The notes under the pieces: model-generated | Databases searched by the model: none | What the model was told of the DNA's origin: nothing | What the model saw: the letters and a program-made list of their open reading frames with translations, nothing else | From: Deltaproteobacteria bacterium | Lineage (GTDB): Bacteria > Myxococcota > Kuafuiibacteriia > Kuafuiibacteriales > Kuafuiibacteriaceae | Direction: 5' to 3' | DNA: 64,000 bases | NCBI GenBank assembly: GCA_016713425.1 | Contig: JADJPE010000005.1 | Location: forward strand, 3,906,001-3,970,000 | In this document: positions 8,036 through 16,133 of the stretch, piece by piece | Numbering within the stretch: the stretch's first letter is position 1 | Layout: every line of letters starts with the position of its first letter | Translations under genes and position numbers: made by a program

Positions 8036-9004
8036 TTACGATGAAGCGAGCTCTCTCAGTAGTCCGTAGCGAACGCCTCGATTGCTCGCGCGCATTGCGT
8101 CGAGCCCATAGTGGGCAAGCACTTCGAGCATAATCAGAACGCCGCAGACGATGACGTCGGCTCGCCCCTCGGGAATGACGGTGCCGCGAACGCGCTCGGG
8201 GGTTGTCTTCTGTCGGAGGTCGTCGAAAACCTCCTGAATCGTGGCGAGCGCCAAGAGCCGACCTTCGCCTTGGGAGACGGCTTCCCTCATATCGTCGAGG
8301 CCCAGCGCGACGCCCATCACGGACATAACCGTGCCCGAAACGCCGATCAGCGTGGGACGGGGAGGGGCGACCGCGCTTCTCGTCCATGATGGGGCTTGTT
8401 CCAGGGCGGTTCCGATGGCTCGGCGCGCCTCGTCGAGCTCCTCGATGCGCGGCGGGTCGCTTCGAACGTAGCGCTCGGTGAGCCGAACGCTTCCGATCTC
8501 CATCGAGACGCGCGCCTCAATCCCGGCACCAGATCCCAGAATGAGTTCGGTGCTTCGGCCGCCGACGTCCAGTACCAAGAGCGCGCCTGGTCCGTAGGCC
8601 GCAACGGCGGCTTGAAACGAGAGCGCAGCCTCCCGAAGTCCATCGATGATCTCGATGCGGATGCCTGTTTCTCGCTCGACCCGCGCAAGGAACGAGGGGG
8701 CGTTGGACGCCCCTCGAAGTCCCGCGGTGCCGACACAGCCGATCTTTTCGACGCCGAGCGCGCGCGCCCGGTCCGCAAATTGCCGCAGCGCGACCAGCGT
8801 ACGCTCGATCGCGGCGGGTTCCAGATGACCCGTGGCGTCGAGGCGCTGGCCGATGCGCGTAACGGCCGCGCACTCTTCGACGAGCAAGATTTCTTCTGTG
8901 CGTTCGTCGTATCTATCTGCACCTGACGCAGCGTGCGTGCGGTTCGTGTCGGCTATGGTAAGCTTGACCGTGTTCGATCCCAGATCGATCGCCGCGATGC
9001 GCAT
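8036..9004 (-). CDS. ppx: Ppx/GppA family exopolyphosphatase / pppGpp phosphatase
   Basis: 322 residues with the ASKHA-fold signature at the N-terminus (AAIDLGSNTVKLTIAD, residues 4-19), the AGLRGA(S)N-like motif of the family, a second phosphate loop VLDVGGRSTELI, and a later GVSGTVMSV motif. The length matches the short, one-module Ppx/GppA proteins of about 310-330 residues that lack the C-terminal HD domain of E. coli Ppx. The enzyme hydrolyses terminal phosphates of polyphosphate and/or pppGpp; sequence alone does not separate the two. It is cytosolic. It lies downstream of the pal/tolB group on the same strand with a 74-base repeat-containing gap. Confidence 0.9.
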   Translation of the reverse strand: MRIAAIDLGSNTVKLTIADTNRTHAASGADRYDERTEEILLVEECAAVTRIGQRLDATGHLEPAAIERTLVALRQFADRARALGVEKIGCVGTAGLRGASNAPSFLARVERETGIRIEIIDGLREAALSFQAAVAAYGPGALLVLDVGGRSTELILGSGAGIEARVSMEIGSVRLTERYVRSDPPRIEELDEARRAIGTALEQAPSWTRSAVAPPRPTLIGVSGTVMSVMGVALGLDDMREAVSQGEGRLLALATIQEVFDDLRQKTTPERVRGTVIPEGRADVIVCGVLIMLEVLAHYGLDAMRASNRGVRYGLLRELASS

Positions 9005-9042
9005 CGTTTTCTCCTCGCTGTAGCGGAGCGCCGGTTACGGCG

Positions 9043-9077
9043 TCGATGGTCGATGACCGATGACCGATGACCGATGG
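9043..9077. repeat. 7-base tandem repeat
   Basis: Five consecutive units of CGATGAC (outer copies CGATGGT and CGATGGC) end one base before the pal stop codon. The repeat fills half of the pal-ppx spacer. Confidence 0.8.
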
Positions 9078-9078
9078 C

Positions 9079-9879
9079 TCACTGGCGCTTGAGCTCGGCG
9101 CGTCGGTTTTTCTGATGGGCCTCTTCGGACATGCCTAAATCGACTGGGCGCTCCTCGCCATAGGAGATCACAGCGACATGGCTCGGCTCAACACCGTGGG
9201 CGGTGAGATACTTCTTGACGCTCGTGGCTCGACGCTCGCCGAGATGCAGGTTGTACTCGGTCGAGCCGCGTACATCGCAGTGACCTTCAACTTCGATTCG
9301 AGTCGCGGGCGCCTTCTGGAGCAGTGCCGCGACATCCTCGAGCACCGCCTTGCTGTCCTCGCGAATCGAAGCGTCGTTGTAGTCGAAGTAGATGACGTTC
9401 TTGAGCGCCGACTCGATCGAGAGGTTCATCGACGCATCGGTCGTCTCGGGTTGGGCGGGCTCGTCCGGGGTGGCCACCTTCGGCTCGTCGCAGCCGGGCG
9501 GCGACGCCAGCGCGGCTTGATCGGCAAGCGTCTCGGCCTCCATCGCCTTCGCTTTGGCTTCGTCGATCTTGCCGTCGGCGGCGAGCTTCTGGGCTTCGTT
9601 CAACGCGGTCTCCGCCGCCTTGTAAGTCGCCGTGGCGCAGTCGGAGGCCTTCTGGGCGCTCGCCTTGTCCATCGCCTTGCGCGCCGCATCCAGCTCGAGG
9701 TCGGCTGTGTTCTTGCTGCATCCCGTGAGGCTCGTGCACACCATGACTGCGAGGAGGAGGGCCGCTCTCGGGCGCGCAGCGAAGGAGCGCGCAGCGAAGG
9801 AGAATGAGCCCGCGATGGGCCGCCGGCCGAGCGCGTCTTGGGTTTCGGTTCGAATCGTGAAGATGCCGAATTTTCTCAT
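9079..9879 (-). CDS. pal: Peptidoglycan-associated lipoprotein (Pal), OmpA-like
   Basis: 266 residues from the ATG at 9879. A long basic N-region and hydrophobic core end in LTGC, so Cys54 is the likely lipidation site. Residues about 60-130 are an Ala/Lys/Glu-rich helical DUF4398-like segment, and the C-terminal ~110 residues are a typical OmpA domain (IEVEGHCDVRGSTEYNLHLGERRA ... VISYGEERP...NRRAEL), which binds diaminopimelate of peptidoglycan. Pal anchors the outer membrane to the wall and works with TolB, whose gene is 60 bases upstream. The N-region is unusually long because of a 15-base duplication (see repeat). An upstream start at 9921 would lengthen an already long leader and is less likely. 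Confidence 0.92.
   Translation of the reverse strand: MRKFGIFTIRTETQDALGRRPIAGSFSFAARSFAARPRAALLLAVMVCTSLTGCSKNTADLELDAARKAMDKASAQKASDCATATYKAAETALNEAQKLAADGKIDEAKAKAMEAETLADQAALASPPGCDEPKVATPDEPAQPETTDASMNLSIESALKNVIYFDYNDASIREDSKAVLEDVAALLQKAPATRIEVEGHCDVRGSTEYNLHLGERRATSVKKYLTAHGVEPSHVAVISYGEERPVDLGMSEEAHQKNRRAELKRQ
9773..9802. repeat. 15-base direct duplication inside the pal signal sequence
   Basis: Two identical 15-base copies (9773-9787 and 9788-9802) encode the residue block SFAAR twice in the N-region of the Pal signal peptide, in frame. Confidence 0.85.
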
Positions 9880-9939
9880 ATGGAACCTGTTCTCTGCTCT
9901 CTGTGACCTATGATCTGTCATCCGGTCTTGTCCACGTTC

Positions 9940-11370
9940 CTAGGGCGTCAGAATGTAAGGCGACCATGCGGGCGTCGAGAAGGCCCCGGAACGGCCGATC
10001 CGCTTCGGGTTCGAGCCATCGACGGCCATGATAAAGATGTGAGAATCACCGTTTCGTGTCGAGGTGAAAACGATGTGGTTCCCGTCGGGCGAGAAGCTCG
10101 GCTCCTCGTTGTTGCCTTGATCTTGCGTTAGACGCCGGATCTCCTTCGTCGTGGGGTTGACCGTGAAGATGTCGAAAACATTGCGTTCATCGCGGGCCGT
10201 GAAAGCGATGAGATCGCCCTTGGGTGACCAATCGGGGGTTTGATTGTAGGTCCCACGGTCGGTGACACGGCGAACATTGCTGCCGTCCGCGTTCATCACG
10301 AAGATGTGCGGGTCGCCGAAGCGGGCGCTTACGAACGCGATCTGCCGACCATCGGGCGACCAGGATGGCGAGGAGTCGATGGCCCATTCCTTCGTGAGGC
10401 GCTTCAAATGACTTCCATTCGTTGCGACCGTGTAGATTTCGCTGTTTCCGTCGCGGGAGAGCGTGAGTGCGAGGCGATCCCCAGACGGGGCTTCCTGCCC
10501 ACCGGTGTTCAGGCCCGTTTCGCCCAAGACCAGGCGCGGCTTTCCTCCGCCGACCGGGATCGCGTAGAGGTTGGGATTGTGTCGAATGTAGGACGTGAAG
10601 TAGATCTCGCGCCCGTTGCGGCTCCACGAGGGCAAGATGTTGATGGACCCATTGTTCGTAATCGCGCGTGCGTTTGACCCGTCCATGTCCATCACCCAGA
10701 GTTCGCGTCCCGTTCGGGTGCGTTTGACCGCGCAGATCTGAGTTCGAAAGATGCCTTTCGTTCCGGTAAGCTGGTAGACGACCTCATCGGCGAAGGCGTG
10801 AGCGAAGGCGCGCGCGTCTTCAGGGCGACCTTCGTAGGTCTTCTGAATGACCTGGCGCCCCGTTCCGACATCATAGAATCGCATGTCGGCCCGCAGGCTG
10901 TTGCTGGTCGCGGTCACGCCGGCTTGGACGAGCCCCTCGGCGCCCACGCTGACCCAGTCGCTCCACTTGATCGAGGCCGCCGCCAGGCCACCCTTCGTTG
11001 GATCGGCGAGGTAGCCCTTGGGATTCAGGACCTTGAGGGCAGCGGCCACATCGAAGTCCCATCGGAGCACGCTGGTGATCTCACCGGCCGCCGCGGAAGG
11101 TGGACCACCACCCATATCGCGGGCGTCGGGAACGGCCATCGGATATGCGCGAAAGTTGGGGCTACCGATCTCGATGACTGTGCGCGTGCCGCCCGGCGAA
11201 GAAGCAGAAGCAGAAGGAGAAGGCGAAGCAGAAGCGGAAGATGATGGTGACGAGGGCGAGGGCGAGGGCGAGGGACGGGCCCATCCGGTGGCGCCGGTCA
11301 GCGTGCTTGCGGCCAAACACGTCGAAAAACATGTCCAAAGGGATATATTCCAAAGATTTTGCACCTTCAC
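9940..11370 (-). CDS. tolB: TolB periplasmic beta-propeller
   Basis: 476 residues from a GTG at 11370. After a signal peptide (about 1-31) there is a Pro/Ser/Ala linker of about 27 residues coded by a microsatellite (about 11197-11279). The TolB N-terminal alpha/beta domain covers roughly residues 60-190, and PD40 propeller repeats follow (PSWSRNGREIYFTS, PSWSPDGRQIAFVS, PDWSPKGDLIAFT, PSFSPDGNHIVFTS). TolB shuttles between Pal and the TolA/TolQR motor in the periplasm. The GTG start overlaps by 4 bases (GTGA) the stop of a 61-residue ORF, so its translation is likely coupled to it. TolB usually has its mature N-terminal TolA box right after the signal; here it would be displaced behind the Pro/Ser linker. 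Confidence 0.92.
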   Translation of the reverse strand: MKVQNLWNISLWTCFSTCLAASTLTGATGWARPSPSPSPSSPSSSASASPSPSASASSPGGTRTVIEIGSPNFRAYPMAVPDARDMGGGPPSAAAGEITSVLRWDFDVAAALKVLNPKGYLADPTKGGLAAASIKWSDWVSVGAEGLVQAGVTATSNSLRADMRFYDVGTGRQVIQKTYEGRPEDARAFAHAFADEVVYQLTGTKGIFRTQICAVKRTRTGRELWVMDMDGSNARAITNNGSINILPSWSRNGREIYFTSYIRHNPNLYAIPVGGGKPRLVLGETGLNTGGQEAPSGDRLALTLSRDGNSEIYTVATNGSHLKRLTKEWAIDSSPSWSPDGRQIAFVSARFGDPHIFVMNADGSNVRRVTDRGTYNQTPDWSPKGDLIAFTARDERNVFDIFTVNPTTKEIRRLTQDQGNNEEPSFSPDGNHIVFTSTRNGDSHIFIMAVDGSNPKRIGRSGAFSTPAWSPYILTP

Positions 11371-11552
11371 CTCGTTCTTCTCAGGGCGCCTCGTTGGCTT
11401 CCCTGCACTACGTCCTGGAGACTGATGCGGTCAACCTTGCCCTCAGCCTCGCGCATTTCTCCGCCTTCCCACTCGAGCTTCCGTCGACGTTGTCGCTCCG
11501 CCGCCAGCACCGAGGCTTTCGCTTCGTGGGTGCTGGCCGGCGTGCTCGTCAC
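11367..11552 (-). CDS. Small charged ORF wedged between tolA/tonB-like gene and tolB
   Basis: 61 residues, starting at a GTG that overlaps the stop of the TolA/TonB-like gene (GTGA) and ending at a TGA that overlaps the GTG start of tolB (GTGA). It exactly fills the 178-base gap in the operon. The protein is hydrophilic and highly charged (many Arg, Lys, Glu), with no signal peptide or membrane segment, and residues about 17-40 could form a helix. GC at third positions is about 70 percent, high enough to be coding but not decisive. No family recognised. It may be a real small protein, or a translated linker whose main use is to carry ribosomes to tolB. Confidence 0.5.
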   Translation of the reverse strand: MTSTPASTHEAKASVLAAERQRRRKLEWEGGEMREAEGKVDRISLQDVVQGSQRGALRRTR

Positions 11553-12337
11553 GGTTTGAAGACAACTCCGATCCCAGTATCCCGCATATCGGCGGCCAAG
11601 TTTGGCGGTGGGGGCGGGAGCCTAATTCGTCCTAGCAGGGCCTCGAGCGCACCCATGAACAACGCATTCGGATGACGCCGGATGAACTCGAACCTCGAGA
11701 TGGTTCCGTCGCGCTCGACGAAAAGGACGACCTCGGCCTCGAGGAACCGCCGCTGCGAGGGCGGGATCAGATCTGGCACCGCGTAGTTCGCCTTCAGAAC
11801 GCGCGAGACCTCGAGCGCGTAGCCGCTCGCAGGGTTGATGGCCTCGGTCGCGTTGCCCATCGGATCACCGTTCGGATCACCTTCGGGGTCGTCGAGATTC
11901 TGCATTGCTTGGTCGAGGTCCGGATCGGCCTGACCGGCCAACAACCTCTCGGCCGCCGATGAGAGCGTCGGTGCTCGCTCCGGTGGCCTCGGTTCGGGCT
12001 TCTTCGGTGGCTTCTTCGGGTCGTCCGGTGTCAGGTCGATCGTCTTGTCTGGAGCCTTGGGCGCAGGTGGCGGCGCGATTCGTCGGGGCAGGAGCTTGGG
12101 GTCGCGCTTCTTCCCGAGCCGCACGAGCTGAACCGGGATCGAGGTCACGACCTTTGCCCCTCGGTCGGCGTACTTCTGGGCGTACACGGCGCCGCCAATC
12201 CCCCCGGCGTGGACCAGGATCGACAGGGCCACTGCCCAGATAAACCCGCGGTTTGCGCGACTCTGCCGTTGTCTTGCCGTTTCCATCGCGTTTGTGACCT
12301 GGCGACTTGCCTGCCTGGCGAAGAGATGGACGATCAA
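11549..12337 (-). CDS. tolA: TolA/TonB-family energy-transducing protein
   Basis: 262 residues. One membrane segment at about 33-52 (AVALSILVHAGGIGGAVYA) is followed by a Pro/Lys-rich periplasmic spacer (residues about 85-125: PPPAPKAPDKT, KKPEPRPPERAP) and a C-terminal TonB-type domain from about 165 (LEAEVVLFVERDGTISRFEFIRR...). In Tol-Pal clusters this position is TolA, which links the TolQR motor to TolB-Pal; the C-terminal fold is TonB-like, so a TonB role for the receptor at 47.6 kb cannot be excluded. Its ATG overlaps the tolR stop (ATGA), so the two are coupled. Confidence 0.85.
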   Translation of the reverse strand: MIVHLFARQASRQVTNAMETARQRQSRANRGFIWAVALSILVHAGGIGGAVYAQKYADRGAKVVTSIPVQLVRLGKKRDPKLLPRRIAPPPAPKAPDKTIDLTPDDPKKPPKKPEPRPPERAPTLSSAAERLLAGQADPDLDQAMQNLDDPEGDPNGDPMGNATEAINPASGYALEVSRVLKANYAVPDLIPPSQRRFLEAEVVLFVERDGTISRFEFIRRHPNALFMGALEALLGRIRLPPPPPNLAADMRDTGIGVVFKP

Positions 12338-12771
12338 TGACCAGAATTGTTCTGATCGAGTGGGTCGGTCACCATGCCGAGTTTCTCCACACCTGCATTC
12401 TTGACCGTGGACATGACATCGACCACGAAACCGTACTCGAGATGGCGGTCGGCGTGGAGGAATAACTCTTTCTCTTGCTGAAGTTTCTCGTTGTTCTTCA
12501 ACTTGGTCTCGAGTTCTTCGTACGGGATCGGATTGTCTGCGTTGGTGCCGATGAAGATCTTCTTATCCTTCGTCAGCGTGAGCACGAGCTTCTTTTCCGT
12601 GCCTTCTAAAGAGCCCGCTTTGGTCTTCGGCAGGTCGACGTCAACGCCCTGTGAGATGAGGGGTGCTGTCACCATGAAGATAATGAGGAGCACCAGCATC
12701 ACGTCGACGAGCGGCGTGACGTTGATGTCGCTGACCGGCCGGCCAGATCCGCCGCTGCCCGACATGCCCAT
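12334..12771 (-). CDS. tolR: TolR/ExbD biopolymer transport protein
   Basis: 145 residues from the ATG at 12771; an earlier ATG at 12816 would add a hydrophilic stretch not usual for the family. The signature SDINVTPLVDVMLVLLIIFM with the conserved membrane Asp is at residues about 13-32, and the periplasmic domain follows (VDVDLPKT...LTLTKDKKIFI...). TolR forms the proton-driven motor with TolQ. It is divergent from the lipoprotein gene at 12862 and begins the tolR-tolA-x-tolB-pal run; tolQ is 2.3 kb away, behind two other genes. Confidence 0.92.
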   Translation of the reverse strand: MGMSGSGGSGRPVSDINVTPLVDVMLVLLIIFMVTAPLISQGVDVDLPKTKAGSLEGTEKKLVLTLTKDKKIFIGTNADNPIPYEELETKLKNNEKLQQEKELFLHADRHLEYGFVVDVMSTVKNAGVEKLGMVTDPLDQNNSGH

Positions 12772-12861
12772 ATGCGCGCTCTTTAGCACAAGATCCCCTC
12801 GACGTGCTGCGTCCAAAAATGTTGCTTGCCCGATCGGCCGGACCTACGTAGAGGGGCGGCC

Positions 12862-14247
12862 ATGAAAACTCGCTACGACCTCATCATCGGTGCGACCCTC
12901 TTCTGGGCGCAAAGCCTTGGAATCACCGCCTGCGCCCCCGAAACTGATGGCGCGGCTGACTCGTCTTGGGTGTCTCAGGTGGACGAGTCTCCGATTGTCG
13001 CCTCGGCCAAGACAGGCGCCTCGCTGGGTGGGGTTACGCTCGATGCGGATGCCGTCGCCGATCTGGCGATTGACGCCGGCACGCCCACGCTCCGTGTGCA
13101 CGTCCGAGCGAATGTTGGGCTGGCCGACGTGCGACCTTTCGTCCGCGAGTCGAGCCCTGCGGACGGCGAGGTCGAGGTGGTTTGGCAGGACGCCCGCAAC
13201 TTCGACCTGGTTCTACGTGGGGCAGGCCTGGTCAAGCGCGCGCTCTTTGGCCAAAGGATTCTGATGGCGCTCGATCTGGCTGCGGCGCCGGGCGCCATGA
13301 TCGCTCAGCTCTCGATCGAGCCTCGTCTTTACGGTTTCCGCGGGCAAGGGCCGTTCGCACAGGCCGCATTGACGCCGGTCTACGTGGGGGGGCCGGATCC
13401 ACTTCGTTACCGCGTCCTGCTCGACACGCGCGGCGCTTCGGTCGAGGTCGACGCGCCGGCCGCCGTGACCCCGCATCCAACCAAAGATACAGCGACTGTT
13501 GATTTGTCCTTCGATACCATCGTTGGGCTCTTGGAAGATGGCGCACGCATCGCGTTTTCGACGGTTTTCGGCACCAAGACGGCTCAAGTGGGCGCTCGCG
13601 TGGTGTCTTTCGAGCTGACGAGCGCAACCGAGGCCGAGGTCTTGGCGTCGACCGACGTGTGTGAAGCCTGGGTCTTTCAGTGTCTCGGCCGGGTCGAATC
13701 TGAAGAGATCTCTCTTTGTGGCACCTACCTTCAGGTGACGGGCTGCTTGGAGGCTGATGTCTGCGAGGTGTTTGGCCCGCAGGCTTTCCGTCTCGATGCG
13801 GTCGAGGTGCCAGCGTCGATCGCCGCCGCCCAGGCCGCTCACGCCGCGTCGGCCTCCGCGCCTGGCTTTCAGTGGTGTCAGCTCAGCACCCTCGAGGCTT
13901 ATGCGCTGCCTGAGTGCTTGGCGACTCCGGGCACGATGGAGGCGATCGTGGCCGAAATTTTCGCGGGGAGCTGGCAAGAGCCGGCCGCTGTTTTCGAGTT
14001 CGGTCGCGAGGTCCCGGCCGACGCGCTCACCTCGCTTGGTTTCTTCGGCGCGGCTTGCGCCGCCGGCGGTCCGGAGCTCCTGGCCGCCATTGTTGCAGAG
14101 TTTCAAGGATCCCAGGTGATCGCGTGGCAATACGAGGAGCCGACGGCCTGTCACAACTGCACTTCGTCGAGAGACCTGGTCATCCTCTTCTACCCGGACC
14201 GGGGGCGCATCATTGTGCTCGAGGGTGGCCACGGATACGATTCTTGA
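12862..14247 (+). CDS. Putative lipoprotein, unknown function
   Basis: 461 residues from the ATG at 12862 with GAGGGG just upstream. The signal peptide ends in ITAC, giving a likely lipidated Cys near residue 19. The first half is beta-rich with no motif I recognise; the second half has a cysteine-rich patch (CEAWVFQCLG...LCGTYLQVTGCLEADVCEVFG) that probably forms disulfides, and a Cys-His-x-Cys near the C-terminus. It sits alone on the plus strand, divergent from tolR and convergent with the acyltransferase, splitting the tol genes. Possibly an outer-membrane or surface lipoprotein; nothing supports a specific role. Confidence 0.7.
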   Translation: MKTRYDLIIGATLFWAQSLGITACAPETDGAADSSWVSQVDESPIVASAKTGASLGGVTLDADAVADLAIDAGTPTLRVHVRANVGLADVRPFVRESSPADGEVEVVWQDARNFDLVLRGAGLVKRALFGQRILMALDLAAAPGAMIAQLSIEPRLYGFRGQGPFAQAALTPVYVGGPDPLRYRVLLDTRGASVEVDAPAAVTPHPTKDTATVDLSFDTIVGLLEDGARIAFSTVFGTKTAQVGARVVSFELTSATEAEVLASTDVCEAWVFQCLGRVESEEISLCGTYLQVTGCLEADVCEVFGPQAFRLDAVEVPASIAAAQAAHAASASAPGFQWCQLSTLEAYALPECLATPGTMEAIVAEIFAGSWQEPAAVFEFGREVPADALTSLGFFGAACAAGGPELLAAIVAEFQGSQVIAWQYEEPTACHNCTSSRDLVILFYPDRGRIIVLEGGHGYDS

Positions 14248-14298
14248 GCCGCATCCGAGCTCCGCTCGAGCCGAAACGGCGCGCCGGCACCTCGGGGT

Positions 14299-15069
14299 CT
14301 ACAGCTTGCCGCCAAGCGTAGCCGGCAGCGCGCCACTTCGCGACATCAACTTCGTCATGACCTCGACCACACGGGCGTGAAGCGATTCGACCTGCTCGTC
14401 TTCGCGGGTCTGGTCCCAGCGCGGTGGAACGATGGGGGGCGCGATGCGGTGGGTGAGGGTGATGGGGCGCGGGACGAGCGAGGGCCCCACGCCGCGAAAC
14501 AAAGGGAGCGGCAGCTTGAAGCGGGCGTACATGCGGTCGGTCAAAGAATGCCGATAGACGGTGAAGACGTCGTCGGCGGCCGGGCAGGCCGCGAGGACGA
14601 TCGGCGCGCCGGACCGCAAAGCCAATCGAATGAAACCCTTTCGGTTCTCCCACTGCACCGCATAGCGTTCATCTCTTGGGCGCAAGGCTTCTTTCATTCC
14701 GCCCGGTGCGACGTAGACGAGACGCCCCGCCTCCAAGAGTCGGGCCCCATTCCGAGGAGAGGCCGGCATCATGAAGATCTGCGGCGACCAATCTCTGATG
14801 AACGGCAGCTCGAACAAGAGGTCATCGGCAAGGCCGGTCGGCAGGCGTCCCGTCGCATCGTAGATGGCGAGCGCGAGCAGGAAGGCGTCGTACGTTGCGA
14901 GGCTATGGTTGGTGACGATCAACGCCGGGCCGGTCTTGGGCACGTGTTGGTGTACGGCAATCGCGCTGTGGCGGTGGTAGGCTTGAAGTGCCCTCAGAAC
15001 CCTGATCACCACCGCGGCGGCGGGTGTAAGGTGCTCGCTCGGGAGTGGGGCCTCGTCGTTGCTTTTCAA
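14299..15069 (-). CDS. Phospholipid/glycerol acyltransferase (DGAT/TMEM68-like)
   Basis: 256 residues of the PlsC-type acyltransferase superfamily. The first block reads TNHSLATYDAF: the catalytic His is separated from Asp by five residues, where the classical motif has four. The third block is VYVAPGGMKEALRP, and ENRKGFIRLALRSGAPIV follows, which is the pattern of the DGAT/TMEM68-like branch rather than PlsC itself. It transfers acyl groups to a glycerolipid or related acceptor at the membrane; the substrate is unknown. Its start is 9 bases after the tolQ stop on the same strand, so it is probably co-transcribed with tolQ. Confidence 0.8.
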   Translation of the reverse strand: MKSNDEAPLPSEHLTPAAAVVIRVLRALQAYHRHSAIAVHQHVPKTGPALIVTNHSLATYDAFLLALAIYDATGRLPTGLADDLLFELPFIRDWSPQIFMMPASPRNGARLLEAGRLVYVAPGGMKEALRPRDERYAVQWENRKGFIRLALRSGAPIVLAACPAADDVFTVYRHSLTDRMYARFKLPLPLFRGVGPSLVPRPITLTHRIAPPIVPPRWDQTREDEQVESLHARVVEVMTKLMSRSGALPATLGGKL

Positions 15070-15078
15070 GAGGGGGTC

Positions 15079-15879
15079 CTACTTGAAGAAGTGTCGTTTC
15101 ACGATGTTCAAGAAATCGGAGGAAAACGACTCCATCTCCGACTGAAGAATACGAATCCTGGCGAGGAAGAAGTTGTACGCGATCACCGCCGGGATCGCGG
15201 CGGCAAGCCCGGCTGCGGTTGCGATGAGTGCCTCCGAGATGCCCGGTGCGACCGTCGCGAGGTTGGCCGAGCCCATTCGCCCGATGTCGTGAAACGCTTT
15301 CATGATGCCCCAGACGGTGCCGAACAGCCCAATGAAGGGCGACGTTGATCCGACCGTCGCGAGAAATGAAGTCAGGCTTTCGAGGGAGGTCGTCTCGGAG
15401 TTTTGGCTTCTCCTGAGCGCCCGCTCCACGTTCTCGATGTCGCCTGCGAGGCCTTCCTCGTCGCCTGACCGTTTCTTCAAGCGCGCAAGCTCGATGTAAC
15501 CGGACTTGAAGAGCTGTGCGAGCGGTGATCGCCGGTAGGACTCTGATTGCTGGTACATCTGGTCGAGTCGCTTAGCGTCCCAGAACGCGACCAAGAACCG
15601 TTCGGTCTCGACGGCGGCTCGCCGCAGGAAGAAGAACTTGTGGACGATGATCGCCCAGCTCACGGCCGAGAAAAGGATCAGAAGTGCGAAGCTCGCGACG
15701 CCGATAGGGCCCGAATGCGTGATCGTATCGAACAGCGAAAGATCGGTGACCGACCCACCGGTACTCGCGGTGCCCGCAGCACCGGGGCCTGTCCCCGTGG
15801 CCGCCTCCAACGTGGTGAGTCCCACCATGATGATGTGGGTCGAAGCTGCGCCGGACATCGTGATCGACGCCGCTAGCAC
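15079..15879 (-). CDS. tolQ: TolQ/ExbB/MotA-family proton channel protein
   Basis: 266 residues if started at 15879, about 249 if the ATG at 15828 is used. There are three membrane segments: at about 55-75 (GVASFALLILFSAVSWAIIV), and a pair in the C-terminal half (SFLATVGSTSPFIGLFGTVWGIM and ISEALIATAAGLAAAIPAVIAYN) with the family's conserved Thr/Gly/Pro residues. TolQ and TolR form the proton-driven inner-membrane motor that drives TolA-Pal. The N-terminal ~50 residues, rich in Gly/Thr/Ser, are longer than in E. coli TolQ. Upstream is a 250-base repeat-filled spacer that must hold its promoter. Confidence 0.9.
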   Translation of the reverse strand: MLAASITMSGAASTHIIMVGLTTLEAATGTGPGAAGTASTGGSVTDLSLFDTITHSGPIGVASFALLILFSAVSWAIIVHKFFFLRRAAVETERFLVAFWDAKRLDQMYQQSESYRRSPLAQLFKSGYIELARLKKRSGDEEGLAGDIENVERALRRSQNSETTSLESLTSFLATVGSTSPFIGLFGTVWGIMKAFHDIGRMGSANLATVAPGISEALIATAAGLAAAIPAVIAYNFFLARIRILQSEMESFSSDFLNIVKRHFFK

Positions 15880-15998
15880 GGACCCGCTGGCCCTGACAAC
15901 CGATTGGCCTGGGTGGGCCTACCAGCCACGCGACGCACTCTCTTGGGAGGACGGCACGCAGATCAGGACCAGGCCCAGGACAAGGATGCAGATCAAGC

Positions 15999-16133
15999 AT
16001 GTGGGTCGAGGATGTGGGTCGAGGATGTGGATCAAGGATGGAGCTCGGCGACCGTGGGTGAGGGGTGAGGAATGATCAGAGGTCATGGATCATGGATCAG
16101 AGGTCACGGATCAGAGGTCATGGACATGATCAG
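15999..16133. repeat. Two blocks of short tandem repeats upstream of tolQ
   Basis: Block one (about 15999-16041) repeats a 13-base GATGTGGGTCGAG unit. Block two (about 16074-16133) repeats a 14-base GATCAGAGGTCATG unit with partial copies, and reaches the thiO stop codon. Together they take up most of the 250-base tolQ-thiO gap; I see no gene there. Confidence 0.8.

Noticed and set aside
9846..9858. GGTTCGAATC, resembling a tRNA T-loop
   Set aside because: It lies in the pal leader and no acceptor stem, D-loop or anticodon arm can be built around it.
12844..12851. CTACGTAG palindrome before the lipoprotein gene at 12862, similar to the CCTACGT stem near 45463
   Set aside because: Eight-base palindromes are expected by chance in 64 kb; shared only in part and no third copy in a promoter.
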